Shown: positions 50,280-60,052, numbered from the stretch's first letter. The stretch: 64,000 nt of DNA from Helicobacter pylori (GCF_900120335.1 NZ_LT635477.1:1426001-1490000); one strand, 5' to 3'. The notes: generated by a model from the letters alone, not told the origin. Made by a program: numbers and translations.

Positions 50280-50651
50280 ATGGCTTTGTTGAAAATTAGT
50301 GTGGTAGTTCCTGAGGGGGAAGTTTATACAGGAGAGGTTAAAAGCGTTGTGTTGCCAGGAGTTGAAGGGGAATTTGGGGTGCTTTATGGGCATAGCAACA
50401 TGATCACCTTGCTTCAGGCGGGAGTGGTTGAGATTGAAACCGAAAACCAAAAAGAGCACATTGCGATCAATTGGGGCTATGCAGAAGTTACTAATGAACG
50501 GGTGGATATTTTAGCCGATGGGGCGGTCTTTATTAAAAAAGAATCAGACGACAGAGATGATGCTATCTCTAGGGCTAAAAAGCTTTTAGAGGACGCAAGC
50601 TCTGACAGGTTAGCGGTCTCTAGCGTGTTGGCTAAGATTGAGTCTCTTTAA
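50280..50651 (+). CDS. atpC: ATP synthase subunit epsilon
   Basis: A 123-residue epsilon subunit with the N-terminal beta sandwich (VVLPGVEGEFGVLYGHSNMI) and the C-terminal helical pair (ISRAKKLLEDA). Last gene of the ATP synthase block, 10 bases before the TolQ-like gene. Confidence 0.96.
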   Translation: MALLKISVVVPEGEVYTGEVKSVVLPGVEGEFGVLYGHSNMITLLQAGVVEIETENQKEHIAINWGYAEVTNERVDILADGAVFIKKESDDRDDAISRAKKLLEDASSDRLAVSSVLAKIESL

Positions 50652-50661
50652 GGGGATAATC

Positions 50662-51240
50662 ATGTTCGATTCAATCGTTTATTTTTTCAATAAGAGTGGG
50701 TTTGTTACCACGCTTGTTTTAGTTTGGATTTCGCTTTATTTGGTGATGACTTTATGGGTCTTTTTGTATAAAAGCATTGTGTTAAAGATTGAACTCAGGC
50801 GCGAGATGCAATCTTTGTCTAACATTCTTAATGGGGCGCAAGACGCTCCAGAGCATTTTATGTTTAATAAAAAAAGAAATGATGAAACCAAAAGGTATTC
50901 TAATGAATTGTTGCAGGCTTGGAAACATCAAGTTCTTAAGCAAAGCACGACAGGTTTAGTGGTATTAAGCATTATCTCTTCTACAGCCCCCTTTATTGGC
51001 TTGTTTGGAACGGTGGTTGAAATTTTAGAAGCGTTTAACAATTTGGGCGCGTTGGGTCAAGCTTCTTTTGGGGTGATCGCACCCATTATTTCTAAGGCTC
51101 TTATTGCCACCGCTGCAGGGATTTTAGCGGCCATTCCAGCCTATTCTTTTTACTTGATTTTAAAACGCAAGGTGTATGATTTATCGGTTTATGTGCAGAT
51201 GCAAGTGGATATTTTGTCTTCTAAAAAAGAAAGCTTTTAA
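50662..51240 (+). CDS. TolQ/ExbB-like proton channel protein
   Basis: A 192-residue MotA/TolQ/ExbB family protein with three membrane helices. The segment STAPFIGLFGTVVEILEAF and the following KALIATAAGILAAIPAYSFY helix carry the channel signature. Start 50662 has AAGGGG 7 bases upstream; a TTG at 50638 lies inside atpC. It begins the Tol-Pal block (TolQ-TolR-TolA-TolB-Pal-CpoB) and is read directly on from ATP synthase. Confidence 0.88.
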   Translation: MFDSIVYFFNKSGFVTTLVLVWISLYLVMTLWVFLYKSIVLKIELRREMQSLSNILNGAQDAPEHFMFNKKRNDETKRYSNELLQAWKHQVLKQSTTGLVVLSIISSTAPFIGLFGTVVEILEAFNNLGALGQASFGVIAPIISKALIATAAGILAAIPAYSFYLILKRKVYDLSVYVQMQVDILSSKKESF

Positions 51241-51283
51241 GGGGATTTTATAAATATCTTAAATAGGGAGTTAGAAGGTTTTT

Positions 51284-51685
51284 ATGAATTATGATAACTA
51301 TTGGGATGAAGACAAACCAGAACTCAATATCACGCCCTTAGTGGATGTGATGCTTGTTTTATTGGCTATTCTTATGGTAACGACGCCCACTCTCACTTAT
51401 AAAGAAGAGATTGCTTTGCCTTCTGGTTCAAAAACTGCTAGAGCCACTCAAGATAAAGTGATAGAGATACGCATGGATAAAGACGCAAAAATCTATATAG
51501 ATAGTCAAACCTATGAATACAACTCTTTCCCGGATACCTTCAACTTGCTTTCTAAGAAATACGATAAAGATACTAGGGTGAGTATCCGTGCGGACAAGCG
51601 ATTGACCTATGACAAAGTGATCTATTTGTTAAAAACGATTAAAGAAGCGGGGTTTTTGAAAGTTTCTTTAATCACAAGTCCTTAA
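51284..51685 (+). CDS. TolR/ExbD-like protein
   Basis: A 133-residue protein with one membrane helix. Its start PELNITPLVDVMLVLLAILMV has the proton-conducting Asp, and the periplasmic end is typical of ExbD/TolR. Paired with the TolQ-like gene upstream. Confidence 0.88.
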   Translation: MNYDNYWDEDKPELNITPLVDVMLVLLAILMVTTPTLTYKEEIALPSGSKTARATQDKVIEIRMDKDAKIYIDSQTYEYNSFPDTFNLLSKKYDKDTRVSIRADKRLTYDKVIYLLKTIKEAGFLKVSLITSP

Positions 51686-51703
51686 AAAGTAGGGCTAATT
51701 TGC

Positions 51704-52498
51704 ATGAGTAAGAGCGCGATTTTTGTTCTTTCTGGCTTTTTAGCGTTCTTGCTCTATGCTTTGTTACTATATGGTTTGTTGTTAGAAAGGCATAATAAAG
51801 AAGCAGAGAAAATCCTTTTAGATTTAAATAAAAAGGACGAACAAGCCATTGACTTGAATTTAGAAGATCTGCCAAGCGAGAAAAAGAATGAAAAAATTGA
51901 AAAAGTAACGGAAAAACAGGGCGATTTTTTAGAGTCTAAAGAAGAACCCAAAGAAGAGCCTGAAGAAAGTCTTGAAGATATTTTTTCTTCACTCAATGAT
52001 TTTCAAGAAAAGACAGACAAAAACGCCCAAAAAGACGAGCAAAAAAATAAACAAGAAGAAGAACAAAGGCGTTTAAGAGAGCAACAACGCTTGAAACAAA
52101 ACCAAGAAAACCAAGAGATGTTGAAAGGTTTGCAACAAAATTTGAATCAATTCACGCAAAAATTAGAAAGCGTTAAAAACAAGACTTTAGATTTGCAAAT
52201 CCCTAAACAAGATGGGGTTGATGAAAAAGCCTATCAGGAATGGTATGCTCAAATCTATCAAATTTTATATAAAGGCTGGAGGGGCGTTTTTTATCACAAG
52301 GCTTCAGTGAGCGCGCTGATTATGATCACTAAAGATGGAGAGTTTGATTATACCATTCTTAGCTACTCTGATTTTAAGGATTATAACAAGAGCGTGATGA
52401 CCCTTTTAGATGATTTAAAGAAAGTGGATTTCCCCCCATATCCTGGAGGAAACATGATTTCTATTAAAGTTAATTTTACGACTAAGGAAGAACAATGA
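51704..52498 (+). CDS. TolA/TonB-like energy transducer
   Basis: A 264-residue protein with one N-terminal helix (about 5-25), a long Glu/Lys/Gln-rich coiled coil (about 45-165), and a C-terminal domain (YAQIYQILYKGWRGVFYHKA...VDFPPYPGGN) like TolA/TonB C-domains. Its position between TolR-like and tolB makes TolA the natural reading, although the rod is much shorter than in E. coli TolA (421 residues). It overlaps tolB by 4 bases. Confidence 0.8.
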   Translation: MSKSAIFVLSGFLAFLLYALLLYGLLLERHNKEAEKILLDLNKKDEQAIDLNLEDLPSEKKNEKIEKVTEKQGDFLESKEEPKEEPEESLEDIFSSLNDFQEKTDKNAQKDEQKNKQEEEQRRLREQQRLKQNQENQEMLKGLQQNLNQFTQKLESVKNKTLDLQIPKQDGVDEKAYQEWYAQIYQILYKGWRGVFYHKASVSALIMITKDGEFDYTILSYSDFKDYNKSVMTLLDDLKKVDFPPYPGGNMISIKVNFTTKEEQ

Positions 52499-53748
52499 GG
52501 TATTTATGGCTTTTTTTAATATACGCTATAGGGCTTTTCGCAACAGATAAAACACTAGATATTATTAAAACCATTCAAAAACTTCCTAAGATTGAAGTGC
52601 GCTACTCCATAGATAACGATGCCAATTACGCTTTAAAATTGCATGAAGTCTTAGCGAACGATTTAAAGACTAGCCAGCATTTTGATGTTTCTCAAAACAA
52701 AGAGCAAGGCGCTATCAATTACGCAGAACTCAAGGATAAAAAAGTCCATCTTGTAGCGCTTGTGAGCGTGGCGGTAGAAAACGGCAATAAAATTTCACGA
52801 TTAAAACTTTATGATGTGGATACAGGAACGCTCAAAAAGACTTTTGACTACCCCATTGTAAGTTTAGATCTATACCCTTTTGCAGCGCACAACATGGCCA
52901 TTGTGGTGAATGATTATTTAAAAGCCCCTTCTATCGCTTGGATGAAGCGCCTGATTGTTTTTTCTAAATACATTGGACCAGGAATCACAAATATCGCACT
53001 AGCGGATTATACGATGCGTTATCAAAAAGAAATCATCAAAAACAATAGGCTCAATATTTTCCCTAAATGGGCGAACGCTGAGCAAACGGAGTTTTATTAC
53101 ACGCGGTATGGCGAAAGAACGCCCATGATTTTAAAATACAACATTCAAAAAGCCACTCATGAGAATATCGCTAGCTCTCAAGGAATGGCTGTGGTCTCTA
53201 GCGTGAGTTCTGATGGCTCTAAAATTTTAATGTCTTTAGCCCCTGATGGCCAACCGGATGTGTATTTGTATGACACGCATAAAAAAACTAAAACCAAAAT
53301 AACGCGCTATCCTGGGATAGATGTCTCAGGAGTGTTTTTAGAAGATGACAAGTCTATGGCTTTTGTTTCGGATAGATCCGGCTATCCTAACATCTACATG
53401 AAGAAATTGGGCTTAAAAGAGAGCGCGGAGCAACTCCTTTATGAAGGAAGAAGCAATGAATCCATTGACGCTTATAAAGACAGTATTGTGTATGTGAGCC
53501 GAGAAAACCTTAATGAATTTGGCAAAACGGTGTTTAATTTGAATTTGATCGCTCTAAACAGCAAGTATATCCGCAGGCTTACCGTGAATGGCTCTAACCA
53601 GATGCCTAGGTTTTCTATGGATGGGAGAAATATCATGTATATCAAAAAGACACCCCAAGAATACGCCATGGGGCTTATTTTGCTAGACTATAATCAGAGT
53701 TTTTTATTCCCTTTAAAGAATGTGAAAATACAAGCCTTTGATTGGTAA
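52495..53748 (+). CDS. tolB: Tol-Pal system beta-propeller TolB
   Basis: A 417-residue periplasmic protein. Signal peptide to about residue 17, an N-terminal domain, then a beta-propeller with repeats such as SSDGSKILMSLAPDGQPDVYL and FVSDRSGYPNIYM. It cycles between TolA and Pal to pull the outer membrane in at division. Start overlaps the TolA-like stop (ATGA). Confidence 0.93.
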   Translation: MRYLWLFLIYAIGLFATDKTLDIIKTIQKLPKIEVRYSIDNDANYALKLHEVLANDLKTSQHFDVSQNKEQGAINYAELKDKKVHLVALVSVAVENGNKISRLKLYDVDTGTLKKTFDYPIVSLDLYPFAAHNMAIVVNDYLKAPSIAWMKRLIVFSKYIGPGITNIALADYTMRYQKEIIKNNRLNIFPKWANAEQTEFYYTRYGERTPMILKYNIQKATHENIASSQGMAVVSSVSSDGSKILMSLAPDGQPDVYLYDTHKKTKTKITRYPGIDVSGVFLEDDKSMAFVSDRSGYPNIYMKKLGLKESAEQLLYEGRSNESIDAYKDSIVYVSRENLNEFGKTVFNLNLIALNSKYIRRLTVNGSNQMPRFSMDGRNIMYIKKTPQEYAMGLILLDYNQSFLFPLKNVKIQAFDW

Positions 53749-53814
53749 GGTTAAATTAAGCGAATGTGAGTTAATATTTACATTCATTGAAATTTTATTT
53801 TTGGAGAATTTATA

Positions 53815-54354
53815 ATGAAGAGATCTTCTGTATTTAGTTTCTTGGTAGCTTTTTTATTGGTAGCTGGCTGTAGTCATAAAATGGATAATAAGACTGTGGC
53901 TGGCGATGTGAGCGCTAAAACGGTTCAGACTGCGCCTGTTACTACAGAACCAGCTCCAGAGAAAGAAGAGCCTAAACAAGAGCCAGCTCCAGTGGTTGAA
54001 GAAAAGCCGGCTATTGAAAGCGGGACTATCATCGCTTCTATTTATTTTGATTTTGACAAGTATGAGATCAAAGAATCCGATCAAGAGACTTTGGATGAGA
54101 TCGTGCAAAAAGCTAAAGAAAACCACATGCAAGTGCTTTTGGAAGGCAATACCGATGAATTTGGCTCTAGCGAATACAACCAAGCACTTGGCGTTAAAAG
54201 GACTTTGAGCGTGAAAAACGCTTTAGTCATTAAAGGGGTAGAAAAAGATATGATCAAAACCATCAGTTTTGGCGAAACCAAACCCAAATGCGTCCAAAAA
54301 ACTAGAGAATGTTACAGAGAAAACAGAAGAGTGGATGTCAAATTAGTGAAGTAA
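53815..54354 (+). CDS. pal: Peptidoglycan-associated lipoprotein Pal
   Basis: A 179-residue lipoprotein with lipobox LVAGC (Cys19), a Pro/Glu-rich linker (about 35-65) and an OmpA-like domain (IYFDFDKYEIKE ... LEGNTDEFGSSEYN ... NRRVDVKL) that binds peptidoglycan. GGAGAATT precedes the ATG. GAATGT/ACATTC (53762-53785) forms an inverted repeat in the gap after tolB. Confidence 0.96.
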   Translation: MKRSSVFSFLVAFLLVAGCSHKMDNKTVAGDVSAKTVQTAPVTTEPAPEKEEPKQEPAPVVEEKPAIESGTIIASIYFDFDKYEIKESDQETLDEIVQKAKENHMQVLLEGNTDEFGSSEYNQALGVKRTLSVKNALVIKGVEKDMIKTISFGETKPKCVQKTRECYRENRRVDVKLVK

Positions 54355-54361
54355 TTCTAGG

Positions 54362-55357
54362 ATGAAAAGGCTTTTTTTTATCCCTTTTATCACTCCCTTT
54401 TTTCTCAATGGGGAGCCTTCAGCGTTTGATTTGCAAAGCGGAGCGACCAAAAAAGAACTCAAGCAGTTGCAAGTCAATAGCAAGAATTTTTCCAATATTT
54501 TAACCAAAATCCATTCGCAAGTAGAGGCTAATACTCAAGCTCAAGAGGGTTTGAGAAGCGTTTATGAAGGACAGGCTAATAAGATTAAAGATCTCAATAA
54601 CGCTATCCTTTCCCAAGAAGAATCCTTGCGAGCCTTAAAAGCCTCGCAAGAAGTGCAAGCTAACACATTAAAGCAGCAATCGCAAACTTTAGAGGATTTG
54701 AGGAATGAGATCCGTGCTAACCAGCAAGCTATCCAGCAGTTAGACAAGCAAAACAAAGAGATGAGTGAATTATTGACCAAGTTAAGCCAGGATTTGGTTT
54801 CACAAATCGCCTTAATCCAAAAAGCGCTCAAAGAACAACAGGAAAAAGCTGAAAAGCCGCTCAAATCAAGCGTTCGATCCAATGAGACCCCCCCTTCAAA
54901 AGCCGACGCGTCCAAAAGCCAAGAGAAAAAAACCCAAGAAAAGGCAAAAATTGAGTTTGATAAAGATTTGTCCAAGCAAAAAGAGATCTTTCAAGAAGCT
55001 CTGTCTTTTTTTAGAAACAAATCCTATGCAGAAGCCAAAGAGCGTTTGTTGTGGTTAGAAGCCAATAGTTACAGACTTTATTATGTGCGTTATGTTCTTG
55101 GAGAAGTGGCTTATGGGGAAAAGAGGTATAGAGAAGCGATCAAATATTACAAAGAGAGCGCTCTTTTAAATCAAAAAGCGTCTTACATGCCTGTGCTTTT
55201 GTGGCATACGGCATGGTCGTTTAAAAAAATCAAAGACGATCAAAACTATTATAAATTTTTAAACACTTTGCAACGCTTGTATCCTTCAAGCGAACAAGCT
55301 AAAATGGCGCAAAAAATCTTAGAAAACAAGGAGAAACACTACCATGCAAAACCATGA
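54362..55357 (+). CDS. CpoB/YbgF-like Tol-Pal-associated protein
   Basis: A 331-residue secreted protein. Signal peptide (to about 17), a long N-terminal coiled coil (about 30-160, Gln/Glu-rich), and a C-terminal TPR domain (about 210-320: [51 protein letters not shown]). This is the CpoB/YbgF layout, which links Tol-Pal with wall synthesis. It overlaps slyD by 14 bases. Confidence 0.85.
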   Translation: MKRLFFIPFITPFFLNGEPSAFDLQSGATKKELKQLQVNSKNFSNILTKIHSQVEANTQAQEGLRSVYEGQANKIKDLNNAILSQEESLRALKASQEVQANTLKQQSQTLEDLRNEIRANQQAIQQLDKQNKEMSELLTKLSQDLVSQIALIQKALKEQQEKAEKPLKSSVRSNETPPSKADASKSQEKKTQEKAKIEFDKDLSKQKEIFQEALSFFRNKSYAEAKERLLWLEANSYRLYYVRYVLGEVAYGEKRYREAIKYYKESALLNQKASYMPVLLWHTAWSFKKIKDDQNYYKFLNTLQRLYPSSEQAKMAQKILENKEKHYHAKP

Positions 55358-55901
55358 TTTAGAATCAGTCAAACAAGCCGCTTTGATTGAATATGAAGTG
55401 AGGGAGCAAGGCTCTAGCGATGTGCTAGATAGTAATATTTCTAAAGAGCCTTTAGAGTTTATCATAGGCGCTAATCAAATCATAGTAGGGTTAGAAAAGG
55501 CGGTATTAAAGGCTCAAATTGGCGAGTGGGAAGAGGTTGTTATCGCCCCAGAGGAAGCTTATGGGGTTTACGAAAGCGGTTATTTGCAAGAAGTCCCTAG
55601 GGATCAATTTGAAGGCATTGAATTAGAAAAAGGCATGAGCGTTTTTGGGCAAACTGAAGACAATCAAACCATTCAAGCCACTATCAAAGACTTTAGCAAC
55701 ACGCATGTGATGGTGGATTATAACCACCCGTTAGCCGGGAAAACTTTAGCGTTCCGTTTCAAGGTTTTAGGTTTTAGGGAAGTGAGTGAAGAAGAGATTC
55801 TAGCTTCACACCATGACAGTGCGACAGGTTGCTGCGGCGGTCATGGGGGTCATGGCAGAAAGAAAGGTGGAGGTTGTGGTTGCTCATGTTCGCATGGGTA
55901 G
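55344..55901 (+). CDS. slyD: FKBP-type prolyl isomerase SlyD
   Basis: A 185-residue SlyD: FKBP domain with inserted flap (residues about 1-145). The C-terminal tail (from about 155) is rich in His, Cys and Gly ([18 protein letters not shown], then CGCSCSHG), which binds nickel and other metals and helps hydrogenase/urease maturation in H. pylori. The metal tail is clearly present and strong. Only the gene order ties it to Tol-Pal. Confidence 0.95.
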   Translation: MQNHDLESVKQAALIEYEVREQGSSDVLDSNISKEPLEFIIGANQIIVGLEKAVLKAQIGEWEEVVIAPEEAYGVYESGYLQEVPRDQFEGIELEKGMSVFGQTEDNQTIQATIKDFSNTHVMVDYNHPLAGKTLAFRFKVLGFREVSEEEILASHHDSATGCCGGHGGHGRKKGGGCGCSCSHG

Positions 55902-55932
55902 TAAGGTATAGGAGTATTTAAAAGGCAAGGTC

Positions 55933-56139
55933 ATGAATAGTTCTAACCTCAAGAATTGGTTATTCCCTACCATTTGCTTTTTTTTATTTTGTTATATTTT
56001 AATTTTTTTGATGTTTTTTATGTTTAAAAACTTGCAATCGCAATCTTTTGGCTCTGTGGCAGAAACCGGAAAAAAACCCATCACCACCACCAAGAAATTT
56101 GGTAAGGAATTGCAAAAACAGATTTCAAAAATCCATTAA
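55933..56139 (+). CDS. Small single-helix membrane protein
   Basis: A 68-residue protein with one long hydrophobic helix (residues about 9-31, Phe/Leu/Ile-rich) followed by a short basic tail (TTKKFGKELQKQ). AAAGGCAAGG lies before the ATG. It stands 31 bases after slyD and directly before the sigma-28 promoter of flgM. Coding looks real: good ribosome binding site, clean frame, fits the gap exactly. Function unknown. Confidence 0.6.
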   Translation: MNSSNLKNWLFPTICFFLFCYILIFLMFFMFKNLQSQSFGSVAETGKKPITTTKKFGKELQKQISKIH

Positions 56140-56162
56140 CTTTTTTTCTTTTTTGCCGATAC
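56136..56162 (+). promoter_or_regulatory. Sigma-28 (FliA)-type promoter of flgM
   Basis: TTAA(C) at 56136-56140, a 14-15 base spacer made almost only of T, then GCCGATAC at 56155-56162 (consensus GCCGATAA). It stands 46 bases before the flgM ATG. flgM is known to be a FliA target in H. pylori, so the site is expected. Confidence 0.75.
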
Positions 56163-56207
56163 TTGCTGTAATCAAATGAATTGGATATTAGATTAAAGGA
56201 TTTTACA

Positions 56208-56411
56208 ATGATCAATGCCGTTTCTTCTCTTGCTCCGGTGCAATCTTTGGGGAATTACAAGCGTGTGGAAAAGAATGAAAAAGTTGAAAACAGTGAAGTC
56301 GCTCTTGATAGGGTGGCTGAAATCAAGCAAGCGATTGAAAATAACCAGTATAAGATCAATTTGCATGAAACTTCTCACAAAATGGCACAGGACTTGTTGG
56401 GGATAAGCTAG
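56208..56411 (+). CDS. flgM: Anti-sigma-28 factor FlgM
   Basis: A 67-residue FlgM that binds FliA and holds back late flagellar genes. The C-terminal half (VDRV/DRVAEIKQAIENNQYKINLHETSHKMAQDLL) is the conserved FliA-binding part; the N-terminal half is short, as known for H. pylori. ATG at 56208 has AAAGGA 7 bases upstream; the TTG at 56181 is not supported. Confidence 0.9.
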   Translation: MINAVSSLAPVQSLGNYKRVEKNEKVENSEVALDRVAEIKQAIENNQYKINLHETSHKMAQDLLGIS

Positions 56412-56555
56412 GGGGTTTAAGGGCTTCATTTCTAGGGGGGGCTATTCTCACTGTCGTTTTGTTTTTCACTGAAGTTTAGTTTTTTTGTATTTTGAAATGC
56501 GTTTGTCGCTCTTTTAAATAGGGTGCGTTTTTAGTCGTGTGTTAGGAATGATTGA

Positions 56556-57512
56556 TTGGGGATTTTAACTTTTATGGATTTTTGCTCTGGCATTGGTGGA
56601 GGCCGTTTGGGCTTGGAGCGGTGCCATTTAAAATGCGTAGGGCATGCAGAAATCAATCATGAAGCCCTTAGGACTTATGAACTATTTTTTAAGGATACCC
56701 ATAATTTTGGGGATTTGATGCGGATCGACCCTAATGATTTACCCGATTTTGATGCGCTCATTAGCGGGTTTCCTTGTCAGGCTTTTTCTATCAATGGCAA
56801 AAGGAAGGGGCTTGAAGATGAAAGAGGGACTATTATTTATGGGCTTATTCGTATCTTAAAAGTCAAACAGCCCCAATGTTTCTTGCTTGAAAACGTTAAG
56901 GGCTTGATCCATCATAAGCAACAAGAAACTTTTAAAACCATTATCAAAGCCTTGCAAGAAGCGGGCTATACAACTCATTATCAAATTTTAAACAGCGCTG
57001 ATTTCCAATTAGCCCAAAAGAGAGAACGCCTTTATATCGTAGGGTTTAGGAAGGACTTGAAACGCCCATTTAATTTCCCTTTAGGTTTAGCCAATGATTA
57101 TTGTTTTAAGGATTTTTTAGACGCTGATAATGAATGTTATTTGGATACAAATAACGTTGCATTTCAAAGATACTTGCGCAACCCATACAACCATAACCGG
57201 GTTTCTTTAGAGAATATTTTAACTTTAGAAAACGCCGTTTTAGACACAAGACAATCTGATTTAAGGTTGTATTTTAATGTTTTTCCTACTTTAAGGACTT
57301 CTCGGCATGGCTTGTTTTATACCCAAAAAGGCAAAATCAAAAGATTAAACGCTATTGAAAGCCTGCTTTTACAAGGATTTCCTAGAGATTTGATCGCTAA
57401 GATTAAAGACAACCCTAACTTTAAAGAAAGCCATTTGTTATCCCAAGCGGGGAATGCCATGAGCGTGAATGTGATTGCCGCTATCGCCAAACAAATGTTA
57501 AAGGCGTTCTAA
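56556..57512 (+). CDS. Orphan DNA 5-methylcytosine methyltransferase
   Basis: A 318-residue m5C methyltransferase with motif I FMDFCSGIGGGRLGLE, motif IV GFPCQAFSINGKRKGL (catalytic Cys), motif VI LLENVKGL, motif VIII QKRERLYIVGF and motif X QAGNAMSVNVIAAI. The TTG at 56556 has AGGA about 9 bases upstream and keeps the first strand ILTFMDF before motif I; ATG 56574 would cut it. No restriction enzyme gene lies beside it, so it acts alone or with a distant partner. It is placed between flagellar genes flgM and flgN. The target sequence is not evident. Confidence 0.9.
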   Translation: MGILTFMDFCSGIGGGRLGLERCHLKCVGHAEINHEALRTYELFFKDTHNFGDLMRIDPNDLPDFDALISGFPCQAFSINGKRKGLEDERGTIIYGLIRILKVKQPQCFLLENVKGLIHHKQQETFKTIIKALQEAGYTTHYQILNSADFQLAQKRERLYIVGFRKDLKRPFNFPLGLANDYCFKDFLDADNECYLDTNNVAFQRYLRNPYNHNRVSLENILTLENAVLDTRQSDLRLYFNVFPTLRTSRHGLFYTQKGKIKRLNAIESLLLQGFPRDLIAKIKDNPNFKESHLLSQAGNAMSVNVIAAIAKQMLKAF

Positions 57513-57604
57513 TAAGAGAGCTTTAAGGGGAAAATGATTTCAAAATACCCCCTATCCCCTTAAGAAAATGAGTTTTACAATAAACCGAAAAATCCAAAAT
57601 AAAA

Positions 57605-57620
57605 CGGCATAGTATTTGCT
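57605..57620 (+). promoter_or_regulatory. Sigma-54 (RpoN) promoter of the flgN-flgK operon
   Basis: CGGCATAGTATTTGCT has GG, exactly 10 bases, then GC, and matches the -24/-12 consensus TGGCAC-N5-TTGC closely. It stands 36 bases before the FlgN-like start. RpoN control of flgK is known in H. pylori. Confidence 0.75.
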
Positions 57621-57655
57621 TGAATATCACTGAAACAAGAGCTAAAGGATTTGTT

Positions 57656-58090
57656 ATGGTCGTTTTACATTCCCATTTAGAAAACGCGCTAAACCAATTG
57701 AAAGAATTGATTGATTTAACCGAGCGCGATATAAGAGACATTAAGCTCGCTAAACACGCCGAAATTTTTGAAAGAAACCATCAAAAACAGCTAGCGATTC
57801 AAGCTTTTGAACAAGAAAAAACGAATATAGATGCACAAATGTTGTCTTTAAAAAATCAATTCCCCAATAAAGAAATGAGTGAATTATTAGACGAAAAAAC
57901 GAGCGATTTTTTAAACCAAATGCGAGAGTCCTTGCTTGTTTTGAAAGAAAAAAACTTGATCTATTCGCGCATGGCGTTTGCGGTTTCTGAGTTTTATTCT
58001 TCGCTCATCCAACAAATCATTCCCCATGACACTTGCGATTATAAAGGCTCTAGGCATGTGGGGAGTCATTTTTTAAGAGTGCAGGCGTAA
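57656..58090 (+). CDS. flgN: FlgN-like flagellar chaperone
   Basis: A 144-residue, largely helical protein (LHSHLENALNQLKELIDLTERDI..., IDAQMLSLKNQF) directly before flgK, fitting the FlgN chaperone that escorts FlgK/FlgL. ATG 57656 has AAAGGA 8 bases upstream; an earlier TTG/ATG extension (57620) would lie on the sigma-54 promoter. Sequence similarity to FlgN is only in the helical pattern; position is the main evidence. Confidence 0.7.
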   Translation: MVVLHSHLENALNQLKELIDLTERDIRDIKLAKHAEIFERNHQKQLAIQAFEQEKTNIDAQMLSLKNQFPNKEMSELLDEKTSDFLNQMRESLLVLKEKNLIYSRMAFAVSEFYSSLIQQIIPHDTCDYKGSRHVGSHFLRVQA

Positions 58091-58091
58091 A

Positions 58092-59912
58092 ATGGGCGGA
58101 ATCTTATCTTCACTCAACACTTCTTACACCGGCTTGCAAGCCCATCAGAGCATGGTGGATGTTACCGGGAATAATATTTCTAACGCCAGCGATGAATTTT
58201 ATAGCCGTCAGCGCGTGATTGCAAAGCCCCAAGCGGCTTATATGTATGGCACTAAAAACGTGAATATGGGCGTGGATGTGGAAGCCATTGAAAGGGTGCA
58301 TGATGAGTTTGTTTTTGCTCGTTACACGAAGGCTAATTACGAAAACACTTATTACGATACAGAGTTTTCGCATTTAAAAGAAGCGAGCGCGTATTTTCCG
58401 GATATTGATGAAGCGAGCCTTTTTACGGATTTGCAAGATTATTTTAACTCATGGAAAGAATTGTCTAAAAACGCCAAAGACTCCGCTCAAAAACAGGCTC
58501 TCGCTCAAAAAACAGAAGCTTTAACGCACAACATTAATGACACTAGGGAAAGGTTAACGACCTTACAGCATAAAGCGAGCGAAGAATTAAAAAGCGTTAT
58601 TAAAGAAGTCAATAGCTTGGGTTCTCAAATCGCTGAGATTAACAAACGCATTAAAGAAGTGGAAAATAACAAGAGCTTAAAGCATGCGAATGAGTTAAGG
58701 GACAAGCGAGATGAATTAGAGTTTCATTTGCGAGAGCTTTTAGGGGGGAATGTTTTTAAAAGCAGTATTAAGACTCATTCGCTCACAGATAAAGACTCAG
58801 CGGATTTTGATGAGAGCTATAACCTTAATATCGGGCATGGGTTCAATATCATTGATGGCTCTATTTTCCATCCTTTAGTGGTTAAAGAATCCGAAAATAA
58901 AGGGGGGTTGAATCAAATCTATTTTCAAAGCGATGATTTTAAGCTCACTAATATTACCGACAAGCTCAATCAAGGGAAAGTGGGGGCGTTATTGAATGTG
59001 TATAATGACGGATCTAACGGGACTTTAAAAGGCAAATTGCAAGATTATATTGATTTGTTGGATTCTTTTGCTAGGGGCTTGATAGAATCCACTAACGCGA
59101 TTTACGCTCAAAGCGCGAGCCATCATATTGAAGGCGAACCTGTGGAGTTTAATAGCGATGAAGCCTTTAAAGACACTAACTATAATATTAAAAACGGCTC
59201 GTTTGATTTAATCGCTTACAACACCGATGGTAAAGAAATCGCCAGAAAAACCATTGCTATCACGCCCATTACAACCATGAACGATATTATCCAAGCCATT
59301 AACGCTAACACCGATGACAATCAAGACAACAACACCGAAAACGATTTTGACGATTATTTCACAGCGAGCTTTAACAATGAGACTAAAAAGTTTGTTATCC
59401 AGCCTAAAAACGCTTCGCAAGGGTTGTTTGTCTCCATGAAAGATAACGGCACGAATTTTATGGGAGCGTTAAAACTCAACCCTTTTTTTCAAGGCGATGA
59501 CGCTTCCAATATCAGCTTGAATAAGGAATACAAAAAAGAGCCTACCGCTATCCGCCCATGGCTTGCCCCCATTAACGGGAATTTTGATGTGGCGAACATG
59601 ATGCAACAATTGCAATACGATAGCGTGGATTTTTATAACGACAAGTTTGACATTAAACCAATGAAGATCAGCGAGTTTTATCAATTTTTAACCGGTAAAA
59701 TCAACACGGACGCTGAAAAATCAGGGCGTATTTTGGACACCAAACAAAGCATGCTAGAGACCATTAAAAAAGAGCAACTCTCTATTTCGCAAGTGAGCGT
59801 GGATGAAGAGATGGTGAATTTGATCAAGTTTCAAAGCGGTTATGCCGCTAACGCTAAGGTTATTACCGCTATTGATCGGATGATAGACACTCTATTGGGC
59901 ATTAAACAATAA
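58092..59912 (+). CDS. flgK: Flagellar hook-associated protein 1
   Basis: A 606-residue junction protein between hook and filament. N-terminal rod-type motif SSLNTSYTGLQAHQSMVDVTGNNISNA, C-terminal heptad zone VSVDEEMVNLIKFQSGYAANAKVITAIDRM. It starts 1 base after flgN and shares the sigma-54 promoter upstream. Confidence 0.95.
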   Translation: MGGILSSLNTSYTGLQAHQSMVDVTGNNISNASDEFYSRQRVIAKPQAAYMYGTKNVNMGVDVEAIERVHDEFVFARYTKANYENTYYDTEFSHLKEASAYFPDIDEASLFTDLQDYFNSWKELSKNAKDSAQKQALAQKTEALTHNINDTRERLTTLQHKASEELKSVIKEVNSLGSQIAEINKRIKEVENNKSLKHANELRDKRDELEFHLRELLGGNVFKSSIKTHSLTDKDSADFDESYNLNIGHGFNIIDGSIFHPLVVKESENKGGLNQIYFQSDDFKLTNITDKLNQGKVGALLNVYNDGSNGTLKGKLQDYIDLLDSFARGLIESTNAIYAQSASHHIEGEPVEFNSDEAFKDTNYNIKNGSFDLIAYNTDGKEIARKTIAITPITTMNDIIQAINANTDDNQDNNTENDFDDYFTASFNNETKKFVIQPKNASQGLFVSMKDNGTNFMGALKLNPFFQGDDASNISLNKEYKKEPTAIRPWLAPINGNFDVANMMQQLQYDSVDFYNDKFDIKPMKISEFYQFLTGKINTDAEKSGRILDTKQSMLETIKKEQLSISQVSVDEEMVNLIKFQSGYAANAKVITAIDRMIDTLLGIKQ

Positions 59913-60052
59913 GATTTCTACCAGTAGCGTTTTTATCAAATAAGCCTTATTTAACTTATTTTTAAGCTTTATTTATTTTAAAACTCATTAACGATAATGG
60001 TTAATAGTATTATATAAGCGGTAAGCGAGAGGGTGTTTTGTAAAGCTTGTGT

